The position numbers and the translations under genes are program-made. A stretch of DNA of 64,000 nucleotides from Candidatus Villigracilis propinquus (GTDB taxonomy: Bacteria; Chloroflexota; Anaerolineae; Anaerolineales; Villigracilaceae): the NCBI GenBank assembly GCA_016714565.1, contig JADKDM010000011.1, forward strand, positions 62,001 through 126,000. Direction: 5' to 3'. The notes below the pieces were generated by a model. It searched no databases. It saw only the letters and a program-made list of their open reading frames with translations, and had not been told where the DNA came from. Within the stretch, counting starts at the first letter, position 1, and each line of letters starts with the position of its first letter. Positions 34,892-43,204 of the stretch are shown one piece after another.

Positions 34892-35302
34892 TTATCCCTT
34901 TCGCTTGGTCATTGTTAATAGGTTGCCTGTGCGCGAGTTCGCTTCGTACTGGACGCTGTCCATAAGTTTTCGCATGAGGTACACGCCAAGTCCGCCGATC
35001 TGGCGCTCGGAAAGGTCTGCTTTCAGGTTGGGATGTTTTACTTTGGAGGGATCGAACGGTTTTCCGTTGTCGCGCATGGTGATGATGATCTCATCACCGT
35101 CAACTTCGCTGGTCACATCGAGGGATGCATTCGAAATACCCGCGTATGCATGCTCAATGATATTGGATGCGGCTTCGTCCGCGGCAAGCTGCAGGGAGTA
35201 GATTTCCTTTTCAGAGAATCCGCCCTCACGGGCTACCTCAGCTACAAGGTCGCGAATCTCATCCAGGAACTCGAACCGGGCCGGGAATGTTGAATGTGCC
35301 AT
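34892..35302 (-). CDS. Anti-sigma kinase (RsbW/SpoIIAB-type ATPase)
   Basis: This 136-residue GHKL ATPase of the HATPase_c_2 group has an N-box ADEAASNIIEHAY (about 45-57), G1 motif RDNGKPFDPS, and G2 GGLGVYLMRK. Such proteins hold a sigma factor in an inactive complex and phosphorylate the STAS partner. The STAS protein lies upstream in the same operon and the phosphatase downstream, which is the full partner-switching set without a visible sigma factor. A hairpin lies between STAS and this gene. Its target sigma or alternative output is unknown. Confidence 0.88.
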   Translation of the reverse strand: MAHSTFPARFEFLDEIRDLVAEVAREGGFSEKEIYSLQLAADEAASNIIEHAYAGISNASLDVTSEVDGDEIIITMRDNGKPFDPSKVKHPNLKADLSERQIGGLGVYLMRKLMDSVQYEANSRTGNLLTMTKRKG

Positions 35303-35315
35303 AAATAAAAAATTT

Positions 35316-35349
35316 ATGCCGCCTCGATCAAGGTAGACGGAAGCGGCAT
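35316..35349. terminator. Hairpin between STAS and anti-sigma genes
   Basis: ATGCCGC/GCGGCAT (7 bp, weaker inner pairing) is followed on the minus strand by AAATTTTTTATTT. It fits an attenuating terminator that would lower expression of the kinase relative to the STAS protein. Confidence 0.6.
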
Positions 35350-35384
35350 GTTCTGTAGTTGCTCAGAAACGCGCGAGGCGTTCT

Positions 35385-35720
35385 TTAGAAGCTTCCCACG
35401 GCTTCAATCGGGTCATCAAAAGTTTTGAAGAGTTCAGTGAAACCTGCCAGTTCAAGCGCTTCACGGATGCGTTCGGGAACGCCAACAAGCACCAGTTCAC
35501 CGCGGTTGTAGCGTTTGCAATTCCTTTGGGTGGCGAGCAGGGCGCGGAAACCAGCGCTGGACATGTACTCCAATTCGGTCATATCCACTACGATCTTGAA
35601 CTTTCCATCATTGTTTGTTTTTTCAAGTGCCTTTGAAAAATCAGGAGCTGTGGCACTGTCCACGCGGCCTTTTACTTTGATCAAATCGCAATGCTTGAAT
35701 TCCTGGGTTGAGATTTCCAT
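35385..35720 (-). CDS. STAS-domain anti-sigma factor antagonist
   Basis: This is a 111-residue single STAS domain. The conserved phosphorylation region is LEYMSSAGFRALL, where Ser55 corresponds to the serine phosphorylated in SpoIIAA/RsbV. When unphosphorylated such proteins sequester the anti-sigma kinase. A TATAAT-like -10 (minus strand, near 35764) precedes the gene in the 5' region, and AGGAG lies before the ATG. It heads the operon with the kinase and phosphatase. Confidence 0.88.
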   Translation of the reverse strand: MEISTQEFKHCDLIKVKGRVDSATAPDFSKALEKTNNDGKFKIVVDMTELEYMSSAGFRALLATQRNCKRYNRGELVLVGVPERIREALELAGFTELFKTFDDPIEAVGSF

Positions 35721-36180
35721 AATTTCTCCTCATAAACCGATGGATTTATTTATTGATTGCGGGATTATAACACGTTCCCTATGGGGAGTTTTACAGGTGT
35801 TCTGATAAATTTGCGCAGATAAAACCTGTTGTTACATTGGTGCGGAGGCCTTCGGGAAAGTAAATAGAAAGGTTTTCCTAGTATTCCCTGTGATTGGAGG
35901 AAAAATTGCTTGACAAAAAAATTTCAGTATACGGATACCACGGAAAGCAGAAAAAAATATTAATACCTTATGCTATGCACCTGCACTTCGACTGCGAGCG
36001 GGAAAAACACCCGCTCTCCGCTCAACGCGAACTTCGTCCTCCTGAAAGAGTATCGGGACAATGTGAGCGAAGCCGAAGGACATGGCAATTTCCTGATTTA
36101 ACTTTCCATCCTTCAGGGTTGAAATGTTATACTTGGCAAGTCCAAATCGTTTACAATACGAGGAATGAAAGGAGGATGCA
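35721..36180. other. Intergenic region upstream of STAS and response-regulator genes
   Basis: There is no gene in these 460 bases. The minus-strand STAS promoter is near its left end. A degenerate repeat of the CTTCGAC/GCTCAACGCG kind spans about 35985-36090, with a perfect GAGCGGG/CCCGCTC hairpin at 35996-36016. TTGACA at about 35911 has no good -10 partner. Confidence 0.45.
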
Positions 36181-36624
36181 ATGATGGGAGAACCTGTGGT
36201 TGTCATGCTTGTGGAGGATAATGCTGATCATGCGGAATTGGTGATTCGTACTTTGGAAGATCATCGAATCGCAAATAAGATTCATCATTTTTTAGATGGC
36301 CAGTCTGCGTTGGATTATCTTTTCAGACGCAAGGAATTTGAGGACCCCGAGTCCAGCCCTCGTCCGCACATGATTCTGCTGGATCTCCGCCTGCCGCGAG
36401 TGGACGGCCTTGAAGTGCTTCGCATTATCAAGGAGGAAGATGTTCTTAAAAATATCCCTGTCATCGTCCTGACCACTTCCGAAGCAGAAAGAGATGTGGC
36501 ACAGGCGTATGGGCATCACGTCAACAGCTATCTTGTGAAACCGGTAGGCTTTGAAGAATTCAGCAAATTGATGCACGACCTGGGCTTTTATTGGCTAGGC
36601 TGGAATACGCATCCCCGCATATAA
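36181..36624 (+). CDS. Single-domain response regulator (Rcp1-type)
   Basis: This 147-residue CheY-like receiver has phospho-acceptor Asp68 in LLDLRLPRVDG, acidic pocket ED (VEDNADH at 11-17), Thr/Ser in VLTTSEAERD and Lys in VKPVGF. The long insertion RRKEFEDPESSPRP is typical of the Rcp1 group that pairs with phytochrome-like histidine kinases. AAAGGAGG lies five bases before the first of two ATGs. The next gene, also a receiver, follows after 6 bases. No kinase is adjacent; the kinase at 2964 belongs to a suitable class but is distant. Confidence 0.92.
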   Translation: MMGEPVVVMLVEDNADHAELVIRTLEDHRIANKIHHFLDGQSALDYLFRRKEFEDPESSPRPHMILLDLRLPRVDGLEVLRIIKEEDVLKNIPVIVLTTSEAERDVAQAYGHHVNSYLVKPVGFEEFSKLMHDLGFYWLGWNTHPRI

Positions 36625-36630
36625 AACCAA

Positions 36631-38013
36631 ATGTCATACGATGTAATAAACATACTACTTATTGAAGACGAAGACCCCCACGCGGAATTGATTCAACGCG
36701 CATTCGAAGACCAGAGTTCCCGCGTATGTGTCAACCGTGTCCGGTCGCTGACTGAAGCACGGGTACACATGCTTCTGGAGGAACCTGCGCTTATCATTGC
36801 AGATTGGCGCCTGCCGGACGGCGAAAGCATGGAGTTATTGCCGAACCATAACGACCCGCTCGCCACTCCCATTATCCTGATGACAAGTTATGGCAACGAA
36901 CGCATTGCCGTGGAAGCGCTCAAATCCGGCGCGTTGGATTATGTTGTCAAATCGCCAGAGTCCATGCTGGATATGCCCCATCTTGCGGAACGTGCCATCG
37001 AACAGTGGGCTGCTCGTGCGGAACGCGTCCGCATGCAAAGGGCCCTGCTTGAAAGTGAAGCGCAATTCCGCCTGCTGGCGGAAAACGCCAGTGATATGAT
37101 CTCCCGGCTTACAATTGATGGACAGATGCTTTATGTATCACCTGCATGTGAGACCATCCTTGGCTACACTCCTGAAGAACTGATCGGCACCAATAGCTTC
37201 GATTTTATTCATGAGGCAGACAGCCATCTTGCAAGGAACCTCTTTAAAGCGAAGCCGCTGGACGTGACCTATACAATTGCCCTTCGTGCCCTTCGCAAGG
37301 ATGGAAACTATGTTTGGCTCGAAACCTCAACCCGGGCCATTCTTGACCGGAGAACAGGCGATATTCTCGAAGTACAAACAGCCTCCCGCGATATCACCGA
37401 GCGGAAGAAAGCTGAAAAAGCCCTGCAAGATGCCCACGATCACCTACGGGAAGCATACGAAAAAACCATAGAAGGCTGGGTACGTGCGCTCGATTTACGC
37501 GACCGCGAGACGGAAGGTCATACCCAGCGCGTCACCGAACTGACCCTGATCGTGGCCGCAACACTCGGCTTTAGTGAAGAGGAACTCTCCCACATTCGGC
37601 GCGGTGCGTTGCTGCACGATATGGGAAAAATGGCCATCCCAGATGATATCCTGCAAAAGCCCGGTCCGCTCAGCGAAGCGGAATGGGAAAAAATGCGACG
37701 CCATCCGATTTATGCCTATGAAATGCTTTCGCCAATCTCATACCTTCATCGCGCCCTTGATATCCCCTATTATCATCATGAGCGCTGGGACGGCAGCGGG
37801 TACCCGCACGCTTTGAAAGGGGAAGACATTCCCCTTGTTGCGCGCCTCTTTGCCATTGTAGATGTTTGGGATGCATTGAGCGCCGACCGACCATACCGCA
37901 AAAAAATGCCCCGTTCCGAGGTCATTTCCTATATTAGCGAAAACTCCGGGAAGCTCTTCGACCCGGCTCTTGTAAAAGTTTTTCTCTCCGTAATAGAAAA
38001 AGAAAAACAATAA
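36631..38013 (+). CDS. Response regulator with PAS and HD-GYP domain
   Basis: This is a 460-residue protein. Residues 1-125 are a receiver (Asp58 in IIADWRLPDG), about 135-265 a PAS domain (FRLLAENASDMISRLT, VQTASRDITERKKAE), then a short coiled coil and an HD-GYP type phosphodiesterase domain (about 285-460) with HTQRV, LLHDMGKMAIPD and HHERWDGSGYP. HD-GYP proteins hydrolyse cyclic di-GMP; the GYP and metal residues are intact. Input would come through the receiver or PAS ligand. It is coupled to the single-domain regulator before it. Confidence 0.92.
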   Translation: MSYDVINILLIEDEDPHAELIQRAFEDQSSRVCVNRVRSLTEARVHMLLEEPALIIADWRLPDGESMELLPNHNDPLATPIILMTSYGNERIAVEALKSGALDYVVKSPESMLDMPHLAERAIEQWAARAERVRMQRALLESEAQFRLLAENASDMISRLTIDGQMLYVSPACETILGYTPEELIGTNSFDFIHEADSHLARNLFKAKPLDVTYTIALRALRKDGNYVWLETSTRAILDRRTGDILEVQTASRDITERKKAEKALQDAHDHLREAYEKTIEGWVRALDLRDRETEGHTQRVTELTLIVAATLGFSEEELSHIRRGALLHDMGKMAIPDDILQKPGPLSEAEWEKMRRHPIYAYEMLSPISYLHRALDIPYYHHERWDGSGYPHALKGEDIPLVARLFAIVDVWDALSADRPYRKKMPRSEVISYISENSGKLFDPALVKVFLSVIEKEKQ

Positions 38014-38043
38014 CTCAAATTTTCTGTCACAGGGATACCTTAT

Positions 38044-38072
38044 TTGACACAGCATCCCAATTCGAGTATCCT
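38044..38072 (+). promoter_or_regulatory. Promoter of the SRP RNA gene
   Basis: TTGACA (38044-38049), a 17-base spacer and TATCCT (38067-38072) place transcription start near 38079-38081, exactly at the first pair of the RNA. Confidence 0.85.
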
Positions 38073-38080
38073 AGCACACG

Positions 38081-38182
38081 TCCGGGCAGGCCCGGCGCGG
38101 CGAAGCCTTTCGAACCCCGCCAGGATCGAAAGATAGCAACGGTAAGGAAGAGTCTTCGGGTGCCGCCGGTAGCCTGTCCGGA
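38081..38182 (+). ncRNA. ffs: Small signal recognition particle RNA (4.5S)
   Basis: About 102 nucleotides that fold as one hairpin. The ends pair (CCGGGCAGG 38082-38090 with CCTGTCCGG 38173-38181, one G-U). The tip shows the universal SRP domain IV: GAACCCCGCCAGG, then ATC-GAAA-GAT (a GNRA tetraloop), then AGCAACGGTAAGG. The CAGG/AGCA symmetric loop and the A-rich asymmetric loop are the Ffh-binding elements. The length fits small bacterial SRP RNA with no Alu domain. It has its own strong promoter. This directs membrane protein targeting with Ffh. A minus-strand open frame across it is only a shadow. Confidence 0.93.
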
Positions 38183-38202
38183 TATTTCGTCGGTTTTATG
38201 TT

Positions 38203-38208
38203 TATAAT
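38203..38208 (+). promoter_or_regulatory. TATAAT placed for a leaderless start
   Basis: TATAAT ends 6 bases before the ATG at 38215, so transcription would start at the A of the start codon. No good -35 or ribosome site is seen. This is inference. Confidence 0.5.
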
Positions 38209-38214
38209 CCCAGC

Positions 38215-38574
38215 ATGACATCCTCAAACTTAATAAAGGCAGCCGTTGCAGCCGCTCTTGGCATTGCGCTGGGGCTCATCTATGGTTGGGTCATTAACCC
38301 TATCGAATATACCGATGTCCCGCCGAACATCCTTAGGGAGGATTATCGCGCCGATTACGTACTCATGGTGGCAGAAGCCTACCAAAACGAGATCGACTCG
38401 GAAACCGCCGCCCGCCGACTCGCCGTGCTTGGAGGCGAATCCCCCGCATTGGTCACATCTTCCACGCTTGAATACGCAAAACAAAACGCATTTACCGAAA
38501 ATGAAATTCAGGCTCTGCAAAACCTGTTAACCGCCATGCAGACGTATCAACCGCAGGGAAATACCAACCCATGA
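38215..38574 (+). CDS. Small single-pass membrane protein, paralog of next N-terminus
   Basis: This is a 119-residue protein with an N-terminal helix (AAVAAALGIALGLIYGWVI) and a soluble helical tail (DYRADYVLMVAEAYQNEID, AARRLAVLGGESP). The same order of motifs occurs at the N-terminus of the next protein (LGLGLVYSWFLSP, SDFKDQYRIVIAASYA, ARVRLELLGDVDP), so the two arose by duplication. It overlaps the next gene by four bases (ATGA). No known family was recognised. The tail probably faces outside the membrane. The start may be leaderless. Confidence 0.8.
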   Translation: MTSSNLIKAAVAAALGIALGLIYGWVINPIEYTDVPPNILREDYRADYVLMVAEAYQNEIDSETAARRLAVLGGESPALVTSSTLEYAKQNAFTENEIQALQNLLTAMQTYQPQGNTNP

Positions 38575-39482
38575 GTCGACTCAGCCTCCGCGGCCAGCTT
38601 CTTCAGATGATCCTCGCGCTTCTTGCCGGACTTGGGCTTGGTCTTGTTTACTCCTGGTTTCTCTCCCCTGTAACATACGTGGATGCCAGCCCCGCCATCC
38701 TCCGTTCCGATTTCAAGGATCAATACCGTATTGTCATCGCCGCATCCTACGCATCCACCCAAAACCTCGACCGCGCACGCGTCCGTCTCGAATTGCTCGG
38801 TGACGTTGACCCGATCGGCGAACTCAGCGCACAAGCGCAGCGTATGCTGGCCTCAGGCGAACCCTTTGATAAAGCGCGTCCCCTCGCCCAGCTTGCCACT
38901 GACTTGAATCAAGGCTTTGCCAGCATCCTTACGCCCACGGAATTCACGATCCTCAATACTCCGCAAGATGGCTTTGTCATTTCAGGCACAGAAACGCAAT
39001 CCAGCGAATCAACACCGATAGACGCAACACCGATGGATGTAACACTCACCCCTTTCCCCACGGTCTTGTTTGAGCAAACTCCCCTCACCCCGGTTGTCGC
39101 AGAAACTGTTACACCCCGCCCAACATTTACACCCATCCCCGGGCCAGGCGCACCCTTTACTCTCGTCGGGCAGGATACGGTCTGTACTCCCGGCTCACAG
39201 CAAGGCCTATTGCAATTCATCCTCATGGACTCGCGCCGCAAACAGGTGGCAGGCATCGAGATCATTGTCACGTGGAGTCAGGGTGAGGACCGCTTCTTTA
39301 CCGGATTCAAGCCCGAGCTTGGAAATGGATACGCGGACTTCGTCATGGAAGCGGATACCGTGTACAGCATCCGCGTGGTGGCGGGTGGGGCATTTGTTCC
39401 GGATATTTTCACTCCCACCTGCACAGACCCAAATGGTGTGAGTTATCGCGGCGGCTTGCTGCTCACATTCCAACAGCCATAA
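38571..39482 (+). CDS. Membrane-anchored protein with Thr/Pro linker and C-terminal beta domain
   Basis: This is a 303-residue protein. Residues 1-110 match the previous protein: one helix (about 10-30), then a helical domain. Residues about 120-190 form a Thr/Ser/Pro linker (TESQSSESTP..., TVTPRPTFTPIPGP). The C-terminal ~105 residues form a likely beta sandwich (QGLLQFILMDSRRKQVAGIEIIVTW, YSIRVVAGGAFVPDIF) resembling CNA-B or carboxypeptidase regulatory-like folds. The DUF is not known to me. It is probably exposed outside the membrane. The operon partner is the smaller paralog. Confidence 0.8.
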   Translation: MSRLSLRGQLLQMILALLAGLGLGLVYSWFLSPVTYVDASPAILRSDFKDQYRIVIAASYASTQNLDRARVRLELLGDVDPIGELSAQAQRMLASGEPFDKARPLAQLATDLNQGFASILTPTEFTILNTPQDGFVISGTETQSSESTPIDATPMDVTLTPFPTVLFEQTPLTPVVAETVTPRPTFTPIPGPGAPFTLVGQDTVCTPGSQQGLLQFILMDSRRKQVAGIEIIVTWSQGEDRFFTGFKPELGNGYADFVMEADTVYSIRVVAGGAFVPDIFTPTCTDPNGVSYRGGLLLTFQQP

Positions 39483-39545
39483 GTTTGATGAAACCAAAAC
39501 CGTTTTCATTCGTTATATCTTTTAGATAAAAACAAGGAGCAATGA

Positions 39546-40055
39546 ATGAATACATCATATTCTCTACAAAAACCTGGTCTGGTCACTGCCATTGCAGTGA
39601 TGACCCTTACCAGCGGCATTATCAATCTCTTTTGGGGATTTGTCGCTTCCGCCACAGCGCTTGGCACCATCATTGGTGTCATCTGCCTGCCAATCACCAT
39701 CCTTCCCACCATTCTCGGTATCTTTGAGATCATTTATGCGGCAAAGCTTTTGAGCGCACAGCCGCAGCCTGTGCAGCCTTCACCGTCCATTGCGGCTTTT
39801 CAGATCGTCACTGTGCTGATGGGAAATGTATTCTCCATGGTGGTTGGTATTCTGGTCCTCATTTTCTATAACGACCTGACCGTGAAAGAATACTTTTCCG
39901 GTTTGAATGGACAGCCTGCTCCCACAGTTCCCGCGTCGGCCCCCGTTGTGATCGAACCCGTGGAAGCGCCTGTGGTGATGGACGAACTCCCCGCGCCGCC
40001 GGAAGCGGAAGCGCCCAAGGTAAGGAAGAAGCCCGGTCCACGCAAGCCAGCCTAA
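39546..40055 (+). CDS. Uncharacterised membrane protein with Pro/Ala/Glu-rich tail
   Basis: This is a 169-residue protein. Two ATGs (39542, 39546) follow AAGGAG; I choose 39546, in frame with the long protein and 6 bases from the site, while 39542 is too close and out of frame. It has four hydrophobic helices (about 14-34, 41-61, 81-110), then a tail rich in Pro, Ala, Glu and Val ending in a Lys/Arg cluster (RKKPGPRKPA). It resembles DUF4064/TM2-like small membrane proteins only loosely, so I leave it unnamed. The basic tail could bind nucleic acid or acidic lipids. Confidence 0.7.
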   Translation: MNTSYSLQKPGLVTAIAVMTLTSGIINLFWGFVASATALGTIIGVICLPITILPTILGIFEIIYAAKLLSAQPQPVQPSPSIAAFQIVTVLMGNVFSMVVGILVLIFYNDLTVKEYFSGLNGQPAPTVPASAPVVIEPVEAPVVMDELPAPPEAEAPKVRKKPGPRKPA

Positions 40056-40070
40056 AGCTTTGAAGATAAA

Positions 40071-40098
40071 ATGCCGCTCAAAAAGAGCGGCATTTTTT
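40071..40098 (+). terminator. Terminator after the membrane protein gene
   Basis: The 9-bp stem ATGCCGCTC/GAGCGGCAT with a five-base loop is followed by TTTTT. It lies 16 bases past the stop. Confidence 0.9.
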
Positions 40099-40152
40099 GC
40101 ATTAATAACTTGGGGTACAATCAAAAAGTTCACCCTAAAATAAGGAATATAC

Positions 40153-41493
40153 ATGCAACATTTCAAGCGAATCTTTTTTTGCCTTATTCTTTCAGCGCTC
40201 CTGCTGCAAGCCTGTCAGGCTATCCCGCGTTTTTTTAATGACGAACGTCCAAATTTTTTGATCATCGTTACTGATGACCAGCGTTACGACACAATGCAAT
40301 ATATGCCGAACACTCAGGAGCTTCTTTTCGACCAGGGCGTCACATTTTCCAGCGGATATGTCACAACCCCATATTGCTGTTCCAGCCGTGCAAGTATTTT
40401 GACGGGGTTATATTCCCACAACCACGGAGTTTATGTGAATGAAGATAAATTGAATTACAAAACCGTGGTTGAAGATATGCACAATAATGGATACTACACG
40501 GGTCTGGTGGGGAAGTACCTGAACTCGTGGGATGGGAGTATGAGGCCTGAATACGATTTTTGGGTATCCATTTGGGGCGGGACTGTCCCATCCTATTACG
40601 ATCCGGATTTGAATGTAAATGGGACATGGTCCAAACACACCGGTTACATCACATACTTATTTAAAGATCAGGCGATTCAATTTCTAGACGAAGCCGCTGA
40701 CCAAAGAAAACCTTTCCTTTTGCTCTTTGCACCGAACGCTCCCCATGCCCCTTATACCCCTGCAAAAGAGGATAGCGCACTGTATCTTGACCTGCCTCCG
40801 TTTCGCCCTGCAAGCTTTAATGAAGAAGATATTTCAGATAAACCAGAGTCCATTTCAAACAAGCCGTTTCTCACCGAGGAGGAGATCGTCAGCCTTGATA
40901 AAACCCGCCGCCGTCAGATATTGACCCTCACAGCGTTGGATCGCTCCATAAAAGAGGTGCTTGATAAATTGGAAGCGACTGGTGAAATGGATAATACCGT
41001 TGTCATTTTCATTTCTGATAACGGCAAGCACTGGGGTGAGCATCGCCTGGATCAAAAAAATACCCCGTATGAAGAATCGGTGAAAGTCCCCTTTGCCATG
41101 CGCTATCCGCCGCTTGTGCCTGTTCCCTATACAGAAGATCGTCTTGTTGCCAATATTGATATTGCCCCCACATTGTACGAACTCTCTGAAACGAAAATGC
41201 CCAAGATTATAGACGGGGCGTCACTTGTGAGCCTGCTCAGCGGAACAGATACATGGCGCACCAGCGTTCTTATGGAAGCCTGGCCTGATAGAGGCCACTG
41301 GACATCCGTCCATACGGGGCAGTATGTGTACATCGAGAACGACGGATATATTTCCGAATTCTATGACCTGAAAGTCGATCCTCTTGAAATGGAAAACAAG
41401 ATCAATGGGGATGAATATCAGACGATCATTCAGGAGTTGCAGGCCACTCTCCAACAAGAGGTTGTGCCAAAGATCATATCTTCAGGAAACTAA
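40153..41493 (+). CDS. Sulfatase-family lipoprotein
   Basis: This is a 446-residue exported lipoprotein. Lipobox LQAC (Cys21) follows a signal peptide. The alkaline-phosphatase-superfamily metal motif is IIVTDDQRYDT; the sulfatase active-site signature reads CCSSRASILTG, with the first Cys (catalytic formylglycine position) intact but Pro of CxPxR changed to Ser. SDNGKHWGEH and the Asn/Asp/His metal ligands are later. It is probably an arylsulfatase or glycosaminoglycan-type sulfatase of the outer surface. Activity needs a formylglycine-generating enzyme; none is in the window. A TACAAT-like -10 and AAGGA precede it. Confidence 0.88.
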   Translation: MQHFKRIFFCLILSALLLQACQAIPRFFNDERPNFLIIVTDDQRYDTMQYMPNTQELLFDQGVTFSSGYVTTPYCCSSRASILTGLYSHNHGVYVNEDKLNYKTVVEDMHNNGYYTGLVGKYLNSWDGSMRPEYDFWVSIWGGTVPSYYDPDLNVNGTWSKHTGYITYLFKDQAIQFLDEAADQRKPFLLLFAPNAPHAPYTPAKEDSALYLDLPPFRPASFNEEDISDKPESISNKPFLTEEEIVSLDKTRRRQILTLTALDRSIKEVLDKLEATGEMDNTVVIFISDNGKHWGEHRLDQKNTPYEESVKVPFAMRYPPLVPVPYTEDRLVANIDIAPTLYELSETKMPKIIDGASLVSLLSGTDTWRTSVLMEAWPDRGHWTSVHTGQYVYIENDGYISEFYDLKVDPLEMENKINGDEYQTIIQELQATLQQEVVPKIISSGN

Positions 41494-41538
41494 AATAATC
41501 GCAGACCATAATAGGCTGTTGTTTTATTCCATGGAGTA

Positions 41539-42297
41539 TTAATACCTTCCAATAGTTCCTTGCAGCGCCTGATAACTTTGAAACGCCAGCAGGCCAAACA
41601 GGAATGCCATGTACGTGCTTCTGAGCAAAACAAGTCCCCCGATTGCGAGAAGCGCAGCTGTGGCTACGGAGACCCAAAGCGAAGTACGTACCCCGTTCAT
41701 CGGGTCGGTTTGGATGAGGATGTTTCGGGTGACATTTCCACCATCCAGCGGGTTGACGGGCATCAGGTTGATGAATCCCCAAAAGATATTTACCCAAAGC
41801 AGGCTGATGACGAATGAGCCTAAAATTTCCCAGCCGGTTGGAAGCATGACAAGGGGGAAGGGAATGAATCCAAATATATAATTAGGGATGATCGTCCCTC
41901 CCAGTGCTGCGGATACGGCCAGAACAAGGCCAGCGAATAAAAAGCCTGAAAAAGGACCCGCCAGCGAAATGAAAATTTGCTGATTTGCCGTGATGGCAAT
42001 ATTTGCATAGCCGCCGCCCCATGCGATGGATTCTGGAACTGTGAGACCGCCCGCAAAATGCAGGATGATCTGTGAGCCTTGTCCATAGCGACGCATGGCG
42101 AAGGCATGTCCCAATTCGTGAATGAGAATCGAAACGAAAATGGCAACGACCCAGCTCAGAATGCTGACGATACTTCCAGCGGAGGAACCAAATAATATGG
42201 CGATCAACCAAAAGAGCGGATGGACGCGTACAGGAATCCCTGCAATGGAGAAGCGCAGGTCAAATCGGGTAGGTGGGGGAACTTGAAAGATTGACAT
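41539..42297 (-). CDS. Site-2 protease (M50) family membrane metalloprotease
   Basis: This is a 252-residue membrane protein with about six helices. The zinc site is HELGHAF (His61-Glu-x-x-His) in the second helix; the third ligand Asp is in the conserved NLMPVNPLDGGNV near residue 190. The short form without PDZ or CBS domains resembles SpoIVFB-like proteases. They cut membrane-bound factors within the bilayer. It is minus-strand and convergent with the sulfatase gene, and lies 21 bases downstream of fabL. Its substrate is unknown. Confidence 0.9.
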   Translation of the reverse strand: MSIFQVPPPTRFDLRFSIAGIPVRVHPLFWLIAILFGSSAGSIVSILSWVVAIFVSILIHELGHAFAMRRYGQGSQIILHFAGGLTVPESIAWGGGYANIAITANQQIFISLAGPFSGFLFAGLVLAVSAALGGTIIPNYIFGFIPFPLVMLPTGWEILGSFVISLLWVNIFWGFINLMPVNPLDGGNVTRNILIQTDPMNGVRTSLWVSVATAALLAIGGLVLLRSTYMAFLFGLLAFQSYQALQGTIGRY

Positions 42298-42318
42298 ATA
42301 AATTTTCCTGAAATAACC

Positions 42319-43098
42319 TTATTGAGGTATTGGTAAAGTATAACCGCCATCCACCATGATGGTTTGACCGACGATCATGGATGCCGCGGGGGTACAGAGG
42401 AAAGCCACCACTTCGGCAACTTCTTCGGGGGTGATGAGACGGCCAGCGGGAACCTGTGCGATGAATTTTTGCAGGATGTTGTCTTGATTGCCCATCGATG
42501 CGAAGTGATTCAGCGCCTCTGTCTCAACGACGCCTGGTGACACGGCATTGACATTGATTCCCTTTGAGATCAACTCGACACCCAGATAGCGGGTCAGTGA
42601 TTCTAGAGCAGCTTTGCTCGCCCCGACCACAACATAATCCGGCAGCACGCGGACGGAGCCCGCGCTCGAAATGCTGACGATCTTCCCGCCGCCGCGTTTT
42701 TCCATGAGCGGGGCAGCACGTTGCGCAGCGAAAAGCAAGGCGCGGGCGTTGATGTTCATCGTCCAATCCCAGCCTTTGGGCTTCTGTTCCATCGCGGGGC
42801 GGTTGTACCCCGAAGCCGCGTTGTGGACGAGAATATCCAGCCCGCCGAATTCCTTTTCCACTTCGTCGAACAGGCGGTTCAAGTCTTCGAGGTCGCCAAC
42901 ATCCGCTTTGACGAGCAAGGCGCGGCGGCCAAGTTTTTCCACTTCACGCGCGGTTTCTTCGGCAGGGGCGCGGTTACGAAAGAAATTGATGATCACATCC
43001 GCGCCGTGTTGGGCAAAATGCAGGGCAATGGCTTTGCCGATACCGCGTCCTGAACCTGTGACGAGGGCGATCTTGTTTGTAAATAATTGTGTAGGCAT
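42319..43098 (-). CDS. fabL: Enoyl-ACP reductase of the FabL type
   Basis: This is a 259-residue SDR. TGSGRGIGKAIA is the NADPH motif. The active-site region KIVSISSAGSVRVLPDYVVVGASKAALESLTRYL has the FabL spacing of Tyr and Lys (Tyr-x6-Lys), and YNRPAMEQKPKGWDWTMNINA matches the Bacillus FabL pattern. It ends TIMVDGG, as in FabL. It would complete fatty-acid elongation using NADPH and is insensitive to triclosan in Bacillus. The normal lengths and all motifs make this a good call. Tyr and Ser are present, unlike the SDR at 8573. Confidence 0.88.
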   Translation of the reverse strand: MPTQLFTNKIALVTGSGRGIGKAIALHFAQHGADVIINFFRNRAPAEETAREVEKLGRRALLVKADVGDLEDLNRLFDEVEKEFGGLDILVHNAASGYNRPAMEQKPKGWDWTMNINARALLFAAQRAAPLMEKRGGGKIVSISSAGSVRVLPDYVVVGASKAALESLTRYLGVELISKGINVNAVSPGVVETEALNHFASMGNQDNILQKFIAQVPAGRLITPEEVAEVVAFLCTPAASMIVGQTIMVDGGYTLPIPQ

Positions 43099-43153
43099 AA
43101 GTTATTCTGAATTCCTTTGGTGACGGCAGTATAACATGATGGATTTCCACGCT

Positions 43154-43183
43154 GAATAGCCCCGCGATATCGCGGGGCTATTC
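43154..43183. terminator. Hairpin between fabL and the membrane gene at 43205
   Basis: A palindromic 15-bp stem (GAATAGCCCCGCGAT and complement) is strong and T-poor on the minus strand. It may end the 43205 gene. Confidence 0.65.
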
Positions 43184-43204
43184 AGGATGATTTTGTCTGA
43201 AATT

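Noticed and set aside
38027..38227. A 66-codon minus-strand frame over the SRP RNA
   Set aside because: It covers a structured RNA with its own promoter in the other direction.
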